DNA of 8,130 bases, taken from contig PMUF01000133.1 in NCBI GenBank assembly GCA_003167015.1, forward strand, positions 1-8,130, written 5' to 3'. The notes below the pieces were generated by a model, which did no database searches, was not told the origin of the DNA, and saw only the letters and a list, made by a program, of their open reading frames with translations. Position numbers and translations under genes: made by a program. Numbering within the stretch: the first letter of the stretch is position 1; each line of letters starts with the position of its first letter. The DNA comes from Chitinophagaceae bacterium. GTDB lineage: Bacteria; Bacteroidota; Bacteroidia; Chitinophagales; Chitinophagaceae. Of the stretch, positions 1 to 7,186 are shown piece by piece.

Positions 1-2379
1 TAATTTCTTAAGGGTGTCGGCACTGCTGACGTCTACGATCTCGCCGATAAAGGATACGCCGCCGATCGAATGAACCTTTTGAAGGAGCTCACCGCGCAGA
101 TCTGCCAATTGTCTTGCCTCCGCCTTTTCCAGTTTCTTTTTCAGCTCTGTATTCTCAGCGGCCAGGTTTTCTACTGCCCTGGGCAATTCGCGTGGATGTT
201 TCAATAGCTCGCGGATAACGCCGATCTCCGCGAATTGTGCTTCGATGAATTTTTCGGCTGCCACCCCGCTGACGGCCTCGATCCTGCGGACGCCTGCGGC
301 CACCGCGCTCTCATGGCGGATCTTGAAGAATCCCAGTTCACCGGTGGCGCCCACGTGGGTCCCGCCGCATAGTTCGACGGAATAAGTCGGATCGATGATG
401 ACCACGCGGACGATACTGCCATACTTTTCTCCGAACAGGGCCATCGCGCCGGAGTTCACGGCCTCATCCTTCGGCATTTCCCGGATGATCACGGGGATGT
501 TTTCCCGGATCTTTTCGTTGACCAGCTGCTCCACCGCGGCAATCTCTTCTTCCGTCATTTTAGCAAAATGGGAGAAGTCGAACCGCAGCTGCTCTTCATT
601 GACCAGCGAACCCTTCTGGGCTACATGGGTGCCCAATATTTTCCGCAATGCGGCATGCAACAAATGGGTAGCGGTATGATGGGCCTCGGTGGTTTTCCTT
701 TTCTGAGCGTCGATAGTGGCAATGACAGGCGCAGTCAGATCGGAAGGCAGCTCTTCGGTGAATTGAATAATAAGGTCATTCTCTTTTTTCGTATCCAGCA
801 CCCGGATAGTCTCTGTCTTTGATGTCAGCGTACCGGTATCGCCTACCTGTCCGCCGCTTTCGGCATAAAAGGGTGTGGCTTCCAGCACCACCTGCCAGGA
901 TTCCTTGCCCTTTGCTTTGACCTTGCGGTATTTGGAAATGCGGGTATTCATTTGCAACATATCGTACCCGACGAACTCCACGAGGGGGTTGTCGATGAGA
1001 ACGACCCAGTCGGTGGTGTCGATGGCCGTAGCGGCCCGGGAGCGATCTTTTTGCTGTTTCATCTCGGCAAGGAACCCCTCGCCGTCAACGGATAAGCCAT
1101 TCTCGGCGGCTATCAACCGGGTGAGGTCTTCCGGAAAACCATAGGTGTCGTACAGTTCGAAGGCGGCAGCACCGGGAATGACCGTCTTAGTGGTCTTCAT
1201 GATCTCATCGATCTTCTTCAATCCCTTGTCTAAAGTCCGGAGGAAAGCCTCTTCTTCTTCCTTTACCACTTTTGCGACAAAGTCGGCCTGTTGATATAAT
1301 TCCGGAAAGACGTCTTTGAATTGTCCGGCCAGTCCCGGTATCAGTTGAAAAAGCAGCGGCTGTTTATAATCCAGGTAGGAATAATAATATCGCACGGCCC
1401 GGCGAAGGATGCGACGGATCACATAACCGGCATCGGTATTGGAAGGCAGCTGGCCGTCGGCAATAGTGAAAGCGATGGCGCGGATATGGTCGGCAATGAC
1501 CCTGAAGGCAACGGAGGGTTTGTTGTCGGATGCCTCATAGGTCTTCTTCACGATCTTTTCTATGGCGGCAATCGTACCGGTGAACAGATCCGTATCATAA
1601 TTGGATTGCTTGCCCTGTAGCACCCTGACCAGCCTTTCAAAGCCCATTCCTGTATCGACATGCCGGGCAGGCAGCAATTCCAGGCTCTTGTCCTTGAGCC
1701 TGTTGAACTGTATAAATACATTGTTCCAGATCTCGATCACCTGCGGATGGTCATTGTTCACCAGCGCTGCCCCGTCCTGCTGAGCCCTTTCCTCGTCGAT
1801 ACGGCAGTCTACGTGGATTTCGGTGCAAGGTCCGCAGGGACCCGTATCACCCATTTCCCAGAAATTATCTTTTTTAGCGCCCATCAGGATGCGCTCGGGG
1901 GCAATCCATTTTTTCCATTCCTCAAAGGCTTCCATATCGGGGTTCAGGCCGTTCTCAGGATCTCCTTCGAATACGGTGACATATATACGGTCCGTAGGGA
2001 TCCGGTATATTTCCGTCAGTAACTCCCAGCTCCAGGCGATCGCCTCTTTCTTGAAGTATCCGGCTTCGGGATGAGCAGGGTCGCCAAAGCTCCAGTTACC
2101 CAACATCTCGAACATCGTATGGTGATAGGTGTCAACACCGACCTCTTCCAGGTCATTATGTTTGCCGCTGACCCGAAGACATTTCTGGGTATCGGCCACC
2201 CGGGGAAAGGGAGCCTTTTTGTTGCCCAGGAAATAGTCCTTGAACTGGTTCATCCCGGCGTTGGTGAATTTGAGTGTTGGGTCGTTCTTAACCACGATGG
2301 GCGCTGAAGGAACTATTGTATGTCCTTTCGATACAAAAAAATCCAGGAATTTTTTTCTTATTTCGGCACTTGTCATCAT
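1..2379 (-). CDS. alaS: Alanyl-tRNA synthetase, C-terminus cut off by window edge
   Basis: Class II synthetase that charges tRNA-Ala with alanine in the cytoplasm and hydrolyses mischarged Ser/Gly-tRNA. The window holds 793 codons; the family is usually about 875 residues, so roughly 80 C-terminal residues are missing. The catalytic core has KCLRVSGKHNDLE, HHTMFEMLGNWSFGD (ending at residue 100) and FWEMGDTGPCGPC from residue 173; GMGFERL and SNYDTDLF follow around 245-265. The editing domain shows its zinc ligands, H568/H572 in HTATH and C671/H675 in CGGTH. A Lys/Glu-rich coiled segment then leads into the start of the C-Ala domain. Two consecutive ATG codons (2377-2379 and 2374-2376) can start the protein; I chose the outer one. 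There is no clear Shine-Dalgarno sequence. An unusual seven-residue insertion sits at residues 101-107. The gene is divergent from the M23 peptidase gene. Confidence 0.98.
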   Translation of the reverse strand, partial: MMTSAEIRKKFLDFFVSKGHTIVPSAPIVVKNDPTLKFTNAGMNQFKDYFLGNKKAPFPRVADTQKCLRVSGKHNDLEEVGVDTYHHTMFEMLGNWSFGDPAHPEAGYFKKEAIAWSWELLTEIYRIPTDRIYVTVFEGDPENGLNPDMEAFEEWKKWIAPERILMGAKKDNFWEMGDTGPCGPCTEIHVDCRIDEERAQQDGAALVNNDHPQVIEIWNNVFIQFNRLKDKSLELLPARHVDTGMGFERLVRVLQGKQSNYDTDLFTGTIAAIEKIVKKTYEASDNKPSVAFRVIADHIRAIAFTIADGQLPSNTDAGYVIRRILRRAVRYYYSYLDYKQPLLFQLIPGLAGQFKDVFPELYQQADFVAKVVKEEEEAFLRTLDKGLKKIDEIMKTTKTVIPGAAAFELYDTYGFPEDLTRLIAAENGLSVDGEGFLAEMKQQKDRSRAATAIDTTDWVVLIDNPLVEFVGYDMLQMNTRISKYRKVKAKGKESWQVVLEATPFYAESGGQVGDTGTLTSKTETIRVLDTKKENDLIIQFTEELPSDLTAPVIATIDAQKRKTTEAHHTATHLLHAALRKILGTHVAQKGSLVNEEQLRFDFSHFAKMTEEEIAAVEQLVNEKIRENIPVIIREMPKDEAVNSGAMALFGEKYGSIVRVVIIDPTYSVELCGGTHVGATGELGFFKIRHESAVAAGVRRIEAVSGVAAEKFIEAQFAEIGVIRELLKHPRELPRAVENLAAENTELKKKLEKAEARQLADLRGELLQKVHSIGGVSFIGEIVDVSSADTLKKL

Positions 2380-2393
2380 AAAACGGAACAATC

Positions 2394-2427
2394 TTTGGTT
2401 GTATTTGGCCCGCACCGACTATATTTG
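2394..2427 (+). promoter_or_regulatory. Candidate promoter for the M23 peptidase gene
   Basis: On the plus strand the -7 element TATATTTG (2420-2427) is preceded by TTG at 2399-2401 with an 18-base spacer, and by TTTG at 2394-2397 with a 22-base spacer. Both fit the range reported for Bacteroidota promoters. Transcription would start near 2433, leaving a leader of about 90 bases before the ATG at 2523. The element lies within the predicted alaS leader and faces the alaS promoter. Motif evidence only. Confidence 0.55.
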
Positions 2428-2439
2428 TGCGCCCAGCCC

Positions 2440-2470
2440 CAAATTTAGGGCCGTGCAAAGGTACACCAAA
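2440..2470 (-). promoter_or_regulatory. Candidate alaS promoter (Bacteroidota type)
   Basis: Read on the minus strand, TTTG (2470-2467) is followed after 19 bases by TAAATTTG (2447-2440). This fits the -33 TTTG / -7 TAnnTTTG consensus known for Bacteroidota primary sigma factor promoters. Initiation would fall near 2433, giving an alaS leader of about 55 bases. A second -7-like element, TACCTTTG (2463-2456), lies in the same stretch but has no good -33 partner, so it could be a weaker alternative. Called from motif match only. Confidence 0.6.
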
Positions 2471-2522
2471 TCAGGTTGTTTTGACGTTCTATCCCTGTGG
2501 AATGGCCTGACATTGTTGCCGG

Positions 2523-3494
2523 ATGAAGAAGATCAAGTACTACTATAACACCAATACCCTCCGCTACGAGAAGCTGGAGACACCCTTGCGGGTAACCCTG
2601 TTGCGCGTGCTGGGGTTCCTGTCCTCCGCTATTGTCACTGCCCTCATCCTGGTATCCATCGCCTATAAATACTTCCCTTCCGCCAATGAAAAGCGACTCA
2701 TGCAACGCAATGACGCCCTGCAGGATAATTATTATACCCTGAATGACAAGGTTAAGAAAATGCAGGACCAGTTGAGTGAGCTTGAAAAAAGGGACAATAA
2801 TGTCTACCGGGCCATTTTCGAGGCAGCGCCCATTCCGGACAGCGCCCGGGCTAAAGCCACCGAGCAGGAACAGGAGATCAAGCTGATCGAGGGCATGGAC
2901 CAGGAAAATCTTTATACTTCCGTGGCTAACACCCTTAACCAGCTGAGCGCCCGGATGGCCAACCAGGCCAAATCCTATGCGCAGATCGATGGGTTCATCA
3001 AGAATAAAGAACAGCTCCTGGCCTGTACGCCGGCCATCCAGCCCGTCAGCAACAAAGACCTCAGCCGGATCGCCTCCGGGTTCGGCTACCGGATCGACCC
3101 GGTCTATAAAACAACGAAGTTCCATGCCGGTCTTGACTTCGCCGCCCCGCAGGGGACCCCGATCTATGCCACGGCCAACGGCACGGTGGAAGTTGCAGGC
3201 AACACCGGCAACGGCTATGGCAACCATGTCGTCATCAACCATGGCTATGGCTATGCCACGCTGTATGGTCATATGGTGAAAGTTAAAGTCACCCCCGGTC
3301 AAAAGGTCAAGCGTGGGGAGATCATCGGCTGGGTGGGCAGTACCGGCAAAAGTACCGGGCCACACTGCCACTACGAGGTCCACCGCAACGGCGACCCGGT
3401 GGATCCGGTGTATTATTTCTACAATGATATTACACCTGAGCAGTATGACCGGCTGCTGAAGCTAGCAGCGTCCAGCAATCAAAGTTTTGACTAA
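2523..3494 (+). CDS. Membrane-anchored M23 (LytM-type) metallopeptidase
   Basis: Predicted zinc peptidase or LytM-fold protein acting on peptidoglycan cross-links or stem peptides in the periplasm. The 323-residue product has a short N-terminal cytoplasmic segment, one membrane helix at about 31-48, a predicted coiled coil at about 55-95, a helical linker, and an M23 domain at about 180-297. All the expected zinc and catalytic residues are visible: H201 and D205 in HAGLD, H250 in YGH, and H281/H283 in HCH. It is therefore likely to be an active enzyme rather than a degenerate LytM activator such as EnvC. The architecture (anchor, coiled coil, M23) is common in Bacteroidota. The start is the first ATG of the frame and sits just before the hydrophobic anchor. 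It is transcribed divergently from alaS and probably together with the MerR gene 68 bases downstream. The exact substrate is unknown. Confidence 0.93.
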   Translation: MKKIKYYYNTNTLRYEKLETPLRVTLLRVLGFLSSAIVTALILVSIAYKYFPSANEKRLMQRNDALQDNYYTLNDKVKKMQDQLSELEKRDNNVYRAIFEAAPIPDSARAKATEQEQEIKLIEGMDQENLYTSVANTLNQLSARMANQAKSYAQIDGFIKNKEQLLACTPAIQPVSNKDLSRIASGFGYRIDPVYKTTKFHAGLDFAAPQGTPIYATANGTVEVAGNTGNGYGNHVVINHGYGYATLYGHMVKVKVTPGQKVKRGEIIGWVGSTGKSTGPHCHYEVHRNGDPVDPVYYFYNDITPEQYDRLLKLAASSNQSFD

Positions 3495-3533
3495 TCCTGC
3501 GTATCTTCACCATTGGCGTATTTAATCAATACA

Positions 3534-3550
3534 GGCTCGATTTTTGAGCC
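3534..3550 (+). other. Small hairpin just upstream of the merR start
   Basis: GGCTC (3534-3538) pairs with GAGCC (3546-3550). A G-T and an A-T pair can extend the stem to seven, leaving a three-T loop. It ends 12 bases before the ATG of the MerR gene. It has no T-tract after it, so it does not look like a terminator of the M23 gene. I found no TAnnTTTG promoter in the 68-base gap. The hairpin could modulate initiation of the second gene, but short stems like this also occur by chance. Confidence 0.35.
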
Positions 3551-3562
3551 GAAAATGCCGGA

Positions 3563-4375
3563 ATGCAGAAAACCGTACAGCAAATACCGCTGAATTTTGG
3601 CGAGGAGCCGGAAGTTCCATCCCCTGCTGCAAAAGAGGATAATGGGACCGGCGACCAGCATGAAAAGCAGTATATGGCAGCCGCAGGGGTAGTTGTACGC
3701 GTCAAGTCCTATAAGAACCCGCGGCCCCAGGCGGCGACAACAAGTGCTGAGCTTTTCCCTGCTGACACCGTCCCTTCGGTCGCCGAAGGCTTGCCGCAGG
3801 CGATGCCGGCAGCCGTAGCATTGCCGGAAGAGCCGGTCCCTTCGGCCGCTGAAGGCTTGCCGCGGGCGATGCCGGAAGCGGTCCTGGCAATGGTCCCCGA
3901 GGAAGCAGCGTTGACGGTCGCACCTCCCCGAAAGGAACAGTATCGTACCCCAGCCGGCAAGACAGCCGTACCCAAAGCCGGTCCTGGCAAAAGAGGCCGC
4001 AAGTCCCTGAAGCAGATCACCGCCGAAGCCGACCTCATCGACATCCCTGCAGACGAAATCCTGTTCAGTAAACAATACTATACGATGGGCGAGGTCGCGG
4101 AAATGTTCCGGGTCAATCAATCCCTCCTGCGTTTTTGGGAGACAGAATTCGATATTCTACAGCCAAAAAAGAATAAGAAAGGCGATCGGTATTTCCGGCC
4201 GGTCGACATTAAGAACCTCCACCTGATCTATCACCTGCTCAGGCAAAAAAAGTACACGATCGAAGGGGCGAAGGACTTTCTCCGCAAGAATAAGAAGGCA
4301 GATCAGCGGTTCGAAGTCATTCAGCGCCTCCAACAAATCAAAAGCTTTCTGCTGGAATGGAAGGCGCAATTATAA
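3563..4375 (+). CDS. MerR-family transcriptional regulator with long disordered N-terminus
   Basis: Predicted cytoplasmic DNA-binding protein of 270 residues. The MerR winged helix-turn-helix is near the C-terminus, about residues 172-240, with YYTMGEVAEMF, LLRFWETEF, RYFRPVDI and YTIEGAKDFL as family signatures. A short helical tail (about 247-268) follows, and there is no recognisable effector-binding domain. Residues 1-165 are low complexity, rich in Ala, Pro and Glu, and contain two copies of a 22-residue repeat starting at V70 and V92. A basic GKRGRKS stretch at about 142-148 resembles an AT-hook core, which is only suggestive. The start is the first ATG in frame. Bacteroidota often carry a MerR gene of this short type beside alaS and an M23 gene, so the location is conventional; the target genes are unknown. 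Its stop codon overlaps that of the convergent mscS-type gene by six bases. Confidence 0.88.
   Translation: MQKTVQQIPLNFGEEPEVPSPAAKEDNGTGDQHEKQYMAAAGVVVRVKSYKNPRPQAATTSAELFPADTVPSVAEGLPQAMPAAVALPEEPVPSAAEGLPRAMPEAVLAMVPEEAALTVAPPRKEQYRTPAGKTAVPKAGPGKRGRKSLKQITAEADLIDIPADEILFSKQYYTMGEVAEMFRVNQSLLRFWETEFDILQPKKNKKGDRYFRPVDIKNLHLIYHLLRQKKYTIEGAKDFLRKNKKADQRFEVIQRLQQIKSFLLEWKAQL
3770..3880 (+). repeat. In-frame tandem repeat with internal palindrome (22 codons per unit)
   Basis: Two adjacent units begin at 3770 and 3836, 66 bases apart. Over the first 45 or so bases they differ at only about five positions, then diverge. They encode VPSVAEGLPQAMPAAV and VPSAAEGLPRAMPEAV. Each unit starts with an inverted repeat: CCTTCGG-TCG-CCGAAGG (3773-3789, perfect) and CCTTCGG-CCG-CTGAAGG (3839-3855, one G-T pair). 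The copies sit in the disordered part of the MerR protein, where extra length is tolerated. Confidence 0.85.
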
Positions 4376-5485
4376 GCCCTGCGCAGTCAGACCGTCTGGC
4401 GGGACCGTCGTCACCCGGATATCGGTGCTCGAGCCGGCAATACTTATCTCCATCTTTTCCAGCAGGCCTAGCACATCCAGGTTGACCCGCTGCTTGATGA
4501 GGTTAAACTCATCGAAAGTAATAGGCTCAGTAAAATAATCCGCATTCACCAGGAAGGCCGTGCCGGTAATATCGTTCAGATAGGCCGTGCTGTTCTCCAC
4601 CTTGTCTTTCACCAGTAATTGCCTGACACCGGCAATGAATTCATCCAGCGCAGCAGCAGATGTCGACAAGCTCAGCTCCAGCCGCAATTCACCTTTACGC
4701 TGTGTTCTCAGCGACAGGTTATCCACGATGCTGTCCACCATCTGTTTGTTGGGAACGGTGACATAGGTCTTCTGATCCGTCCGGATCCGCGTGCTGCGCA
4801 GACCGATTTTTTCGACGGTACCGGAGATATTATTAACCTTCAGTACATCGCCGGCAGTGAAGGGCTTATCGAAGAAGATGACGAAGGAGGCGATGAGGTT
4901 CTCGATACTCTCCTTAGCGGCCAGGGCAACGGCGGCGCCGGCCAACCCGAGAGAGGCCAGGATCGCGGAGACATTCACTTTGAATGCAGCGTCCAGGATC
5001 ATCAGGACGCCGATGATGCCAAGGATGGCTTTCAGGAAATCCCGGATAAAGACGATCATTTGATTATCTCTCGGAACACGCCCGGCGCGCGCCTTCTGGC
5101 GAAGGACAAGGGCGATGAAGTCCACGAGCCTTAACAACAGCCAGATAAAGCTGACAATAATAATGATGACGGCAATGGCTTGGACAATAGTCTTGAATTT
5201 GACCTCGTAGATGTCAAAATCCAGCACCGTGGGAAAATGCAGCTTTTCGATGGACGTCAGACTGACGAAGACCACCAGGAAGGTTCCGATGGGCCCGACG
5301 ACGAGTTGGAGAAAGTCGGATCTGTCCAGACCCGGGCCCATGTGCCTGATGAAACGGAACATCAACCGCGCGATCAGGTGGGAGATGAACCGTTTGAGGA
5401 TGATGACGAACAGGATGGTAGCAGCTACGATGATGTAGCTTTTCAGCGTGTTGTCGAAGACAGTAATGCTCCAGAAATCATGCAT
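4370..5485 (-). CDS. MscS-family mechanosensitive ion channel
   Basis: Predicted inner-membrane channel that opens under membrane tension to release solutes after osmotic downshock. The 371-residue product has hydrophobic segments at about 17-31, 60-80, 100-127 and 149-167, then the pore helix at about 173-203 with the Gly/Ala-rich packing pattern SLGLAGAAVALAAKESIENL. The conserved MscS beta domain follows (FFDKPFTAGD, GTVEKIGLRSTRIRT, VPNKQMV) and a C-terminal alpha/beta cage to the end. With about five membrane segments it is longer than E. coli MscS (286 residues, three helices), so it is an MscS-like paralogue rather than a strict orthologue. The ATG at 5485 is the first in frame. It is the last gene of the leftward block, 42 bases after the propeller gene. 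No intrinsic terminator follows its stop. Confidence 0.94.
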   Translation of the reverse strand: MHDFWSITVFDNTLKSYIIVAATILFVIILKRFISHLIARLMFRFIRHMGPGLDRSDFLQLVVGPIGTFLVVFVSLTSIEKLHFPTVLDFDIYEVKFKTIVQAIAVIIIIVSFIWLLLRLVDFIALVLRQKARAGRVPRDNQMIVFIRDFLKAILGIIGVLMILDAAFKVNVSAILASLGLAGAAVALAAKESIENLIASFVIFFDKPFTAGDVLKVNNISGTVEKIGLRSTRIRTDQKTYVTVPNKQMVDSIVDNLSLRTQRKGELRLELSLSTSAAALDEFIAGVRQLLVKDKVENSTAYLNDITGTAFLVNADYFTEPITFDEFNLIKQRVNLDVLGLLEKMEISIAGSSTDIRVTTVPPDGLTAQGL

Positions 5486-5489
5486 ACTA

Positions 5490-5497
5490 CAAAAGTA
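5490..5497 (-). promoter_or_regulatory. Possible -7 element directly before the mscS-type gene
   Basis: On the minus strand TACTTTTG matches TAnnTTTG and ends four bases before the ATG at 5485. Transcription from it would start at or near the start codon, giving an essentially leaderless mRNA. I found no TTG or TTTG at the expected upstream distance, so this is a weak candidate; read-through from the upstream genes is at least as likely. Confidence 0.25.
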
Positions 5498-5527
5498 AAG
5501 AATTCGGATTGGCAGAGGTGGCGAATC

Positions 5528-6373
5528 CTATTTTCGCGAGTAGATCTCCAGGCCTGTCTTCTTCAGGACGTAAATGATGGTGGGGGTGATATAAATGTGG
5601 CTGGCGCCCTGGTAGCTGGCAGGAATAGGCTCTTCCTGCATATTGAGCGTCCCAGGCTGGTAACGGTGGAATGTCGTATCGTCCCGGCCCAGCAGGTTTT
5701 GACCGATGACGCTGAAATCCTTCCAACCGGGAAAGGTAAGGTGCGACTTGAGCGTGCCGTAATGGTCGAAGATATAGACCCCTTTGGCGGGGTCATACAG
5801 GTAGACGAGACCGCCGCGGTCCAGGATGGTAGCAGGCTCGGGAGCGGAATCGAATAACTGGCGGAAATCGTTGCTCTGGTCGACCAGCGAGCCGTCGTCT
5901 CCCATCCTTACTAACTTGGCATCCAGTTCGTCATAGACCCAAATATTGTTATCGTATGCCAGGCCGATGGCTTTGACCTGGAGGATGTTCTGGTTGCGCA
6001 GGTCGATGGTGTTGATCAGGTTTAAAAACCGGTCCAGTTCGATGATCGTCGTAAAATCGCGGTAATAGACGAGGATCTTCAGGGGGTTGGTGACATCTAC
6101 GAAAGAGATCTTCCCGTACCGGCGGACGTCGTTGAATACGGCCAGCGAATCTCCCTGGGGGCTCAGTTTCTTCAGTTGGTTGTCGGTGTTGATCACATAG
6201 ATATTGCCCAGGTTATCGACTGAAAAATCGACGATATCCTGGGGCACGGTCAGGGTCAGCGCAAAAGTGGAACCCGAACGATCGGGCACGGGCGGCTGCG
6301 CCATGACGAACTCTCCCGCCGGCAGGATGAATGCCAGCAGGGCACCAGACAATATGATGGATCCAGCCCTCAA
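5528..6373 (-). CDS. Secreted beta-propeller-like protein of unknown function
   Basis: I do not recognise a named family. The 281-residue product begins with a signal-peptide-like segment (R2, hydrophobic core 6-18, probable signal peptidase I site after VMA at residue 25), so it should be exported. The rest shows repeated short beta-rich modules resembling NHL/six-bladed propeller blades: DNLGNIYVIN at about 53-62, AYDNNIWVYDELDAKLVRM at about 139-157, GGLVYLYDP at 187-195 with VYIFDHYG at 199-206, and a final blade at about 259-279. No catalytic motif is visible; a binding or scaffold role is an inference. The start is unusual: the only start codon of this frame that gives a whole signal peptide is TTG at 6373-6371, overlapping the lpxH stop (TTGA), which suggests translational coupling. 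The first ATG is residue 24, too late to keep the signal. Confidence 0.8.
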   Translation of the reverse strand: MRAGSIILSGALLAFILPAGEFVMAQPPVPDRSGSTFALTLTVPQDIVDFSVDNLGNIYVINTDNQLKKLSPQGDSLAVFNDVRRYGKISFVDVTNPLKILVYYRDFTTIIELDRFLNLINTIDLRNQNILQVKAIGLAYDNNIWVYDELDAKLVRMGDDGSLVDQSNDFRQLFDSAPEPATILDRGGLVYLYDPAKGVYIFDHYGTLKSHLTFPGWKDFSVIGQNLLGRDDTTFHRYQPGTLNMQEEPIPASYQGASHIYITPTIIYVLKKTGLEIYSRK

Positions 6374-7158
6374 TGGCGAATAATTTTTTCGGCGGCAGCA
6401 GGAGTATCGGTCAACAGGGAAAGCCGGTCGCCGTCGAACACTGCGTACGTATTATAACGAATCCAGTCACCCAAATTGATATACCGGCTGCCGGAAATTC
6501 CCAACGAATAGTCTATCGGCAGGTGGCGATGACCAAAAATGAAATAATCGTAATATTCTTTCTGAAGGACTTCTTTGCTGTAAATGATCAGCCATTCCTT
6601 CTCTTCGCCAAGGAAACGTTCGTCGATCTGGCCGGTGACGGCCCTGCTGCGACGGCTGAGCCAGCCTGCGATGCCAACGCCCACCGCCGGAGGAAGGATG
6701 CCGAATAACCATTGACAGGCTTTATTACGAAAGATCTTTTTGAGGAATTTGTAGCCGTGGTCACCCGGTCCTAACACATCTCCGTGACCCACCAGCATCT
6801 TTTTACCATTGTATTCGTATTCGCGGGGTTCGTGATATACCGGGATATTCAGCTCCTCTTCGAAGTAGCCGCTCATCCACATATCGTGATTGCCGGTGAA
6901 AAAATGAATGGGGATACCCGAATCAGTGATCTCCGCCATCTTTCCCAGAATACGGGTATAGCCTTTGGGCACCACTGTCCGGTATTCATACCAGAAATCG
7001 AAGAGATCTCCTACGATGAAAATTTCCGCGGCATCCTGCCGGATCTTTTCGAGGAAAGTGACGATATGCCGTTCGCGAACCAGGCTGGTCGAATGATCGG
7101 GAGCGCCCAGATGAAAATCCGAGAGAAAATAGATCTTTTTTCCAGGGGGCAATTGCAT
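6370..7158 (-). CDS. lpxH: UDP-2,3-diacylglucosamine diphosphatase (LpxH type)
   Basis: Calcineurin-like metallophosphoesterase predicted to cleave UDP-2,3-diacylglucosamine to lipid X and UMP, a step of lipid A synthesis at the cytoplasmic face of the inner membrane. All the dinuclear-metal motifs are present: SDFHLG (D14, H16), GDLFDFW (D51), GNHD (N90, H91), GHGD (H125) and GHRH (H210, H212). The spacing follows LpxH of E. coli (240 residues), and the 262-residue length is close. The segment at about 148-195 probably forms the lipid-binding cap and contains a hydrophobic stretch (LFGILPPAVGVGIAGWL). The ATG at 7158 is the first in frame and immediately precedes the first beta strand. It lies 28 bases after the LUD gene and overlaps the start of the propeller gene. 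The Bacteroidota group also has related phosphoesterases, so the exact substrate is inferred. Confidence 0.9.
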   Translation of the reverse strand: MQLPPGKKIYFLSDFHLGAPDHSTSLVRERHIVTFLEKIRQDAAEIFIVGDLFDFWYEYRTVVPKGYTRILGKMAEITDSGIPIHFFTGNHDMWMSGYFEEELNIPVYHEPREYEYNGKKMLVGHGDVLGPGDHGYKFLKKIFRNKACQWLFGILPPAVGVGIAGWLSRRSRAVTGQIDERFLGEEKEWLIIYSKEVLQKEYYDYFIFGHRHLPIDYSLGISGSRYINLGDWIRYNTYAVFDGDRLSLLTDTPAAAEKIIRH

Positions 7159-7186
7159 GGTGCGAATTTAAGTTGCGCCTTCGGGA

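Noticed and set aside
2380..2522. Riboswitch or T-box leader controlling alaS
   Set aside because: The predicted leader is only about 55 bases with no T-box conserved sequence or terminator/antiterminator pair.
2445..3383. 312-codon open frame on the minus strand opposite the M23 gene
   Set aside because: The M23 frame explains this stretch with intact catalytic motifs; the antisense translation has no recognisable domain and looks like a codon-bias shadow.
3495..3562. Separate promoter or terminator between the M23 and MerR genes
   Set aside because: No TAnnTTTG at proper spacing from a TTG/TTTG box, and the hairpin at 3534-3550 lacks a following T-tract.
3491..4120. 209-codon open frame on the minus strand opposite the MerR gene
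   Set aside because: Its Arg/Gly/Cys-rich translation has no family signature and it overlaps the MerR coding sequence including the repeat; treated as a shadow.
5180..5857. 225-codon open frame on the plus strand spanning the mscS/propeller junction
   Set aside because: Acidic low-complexity translation, antisense to two well supported genes; no motif or promoter supports it.
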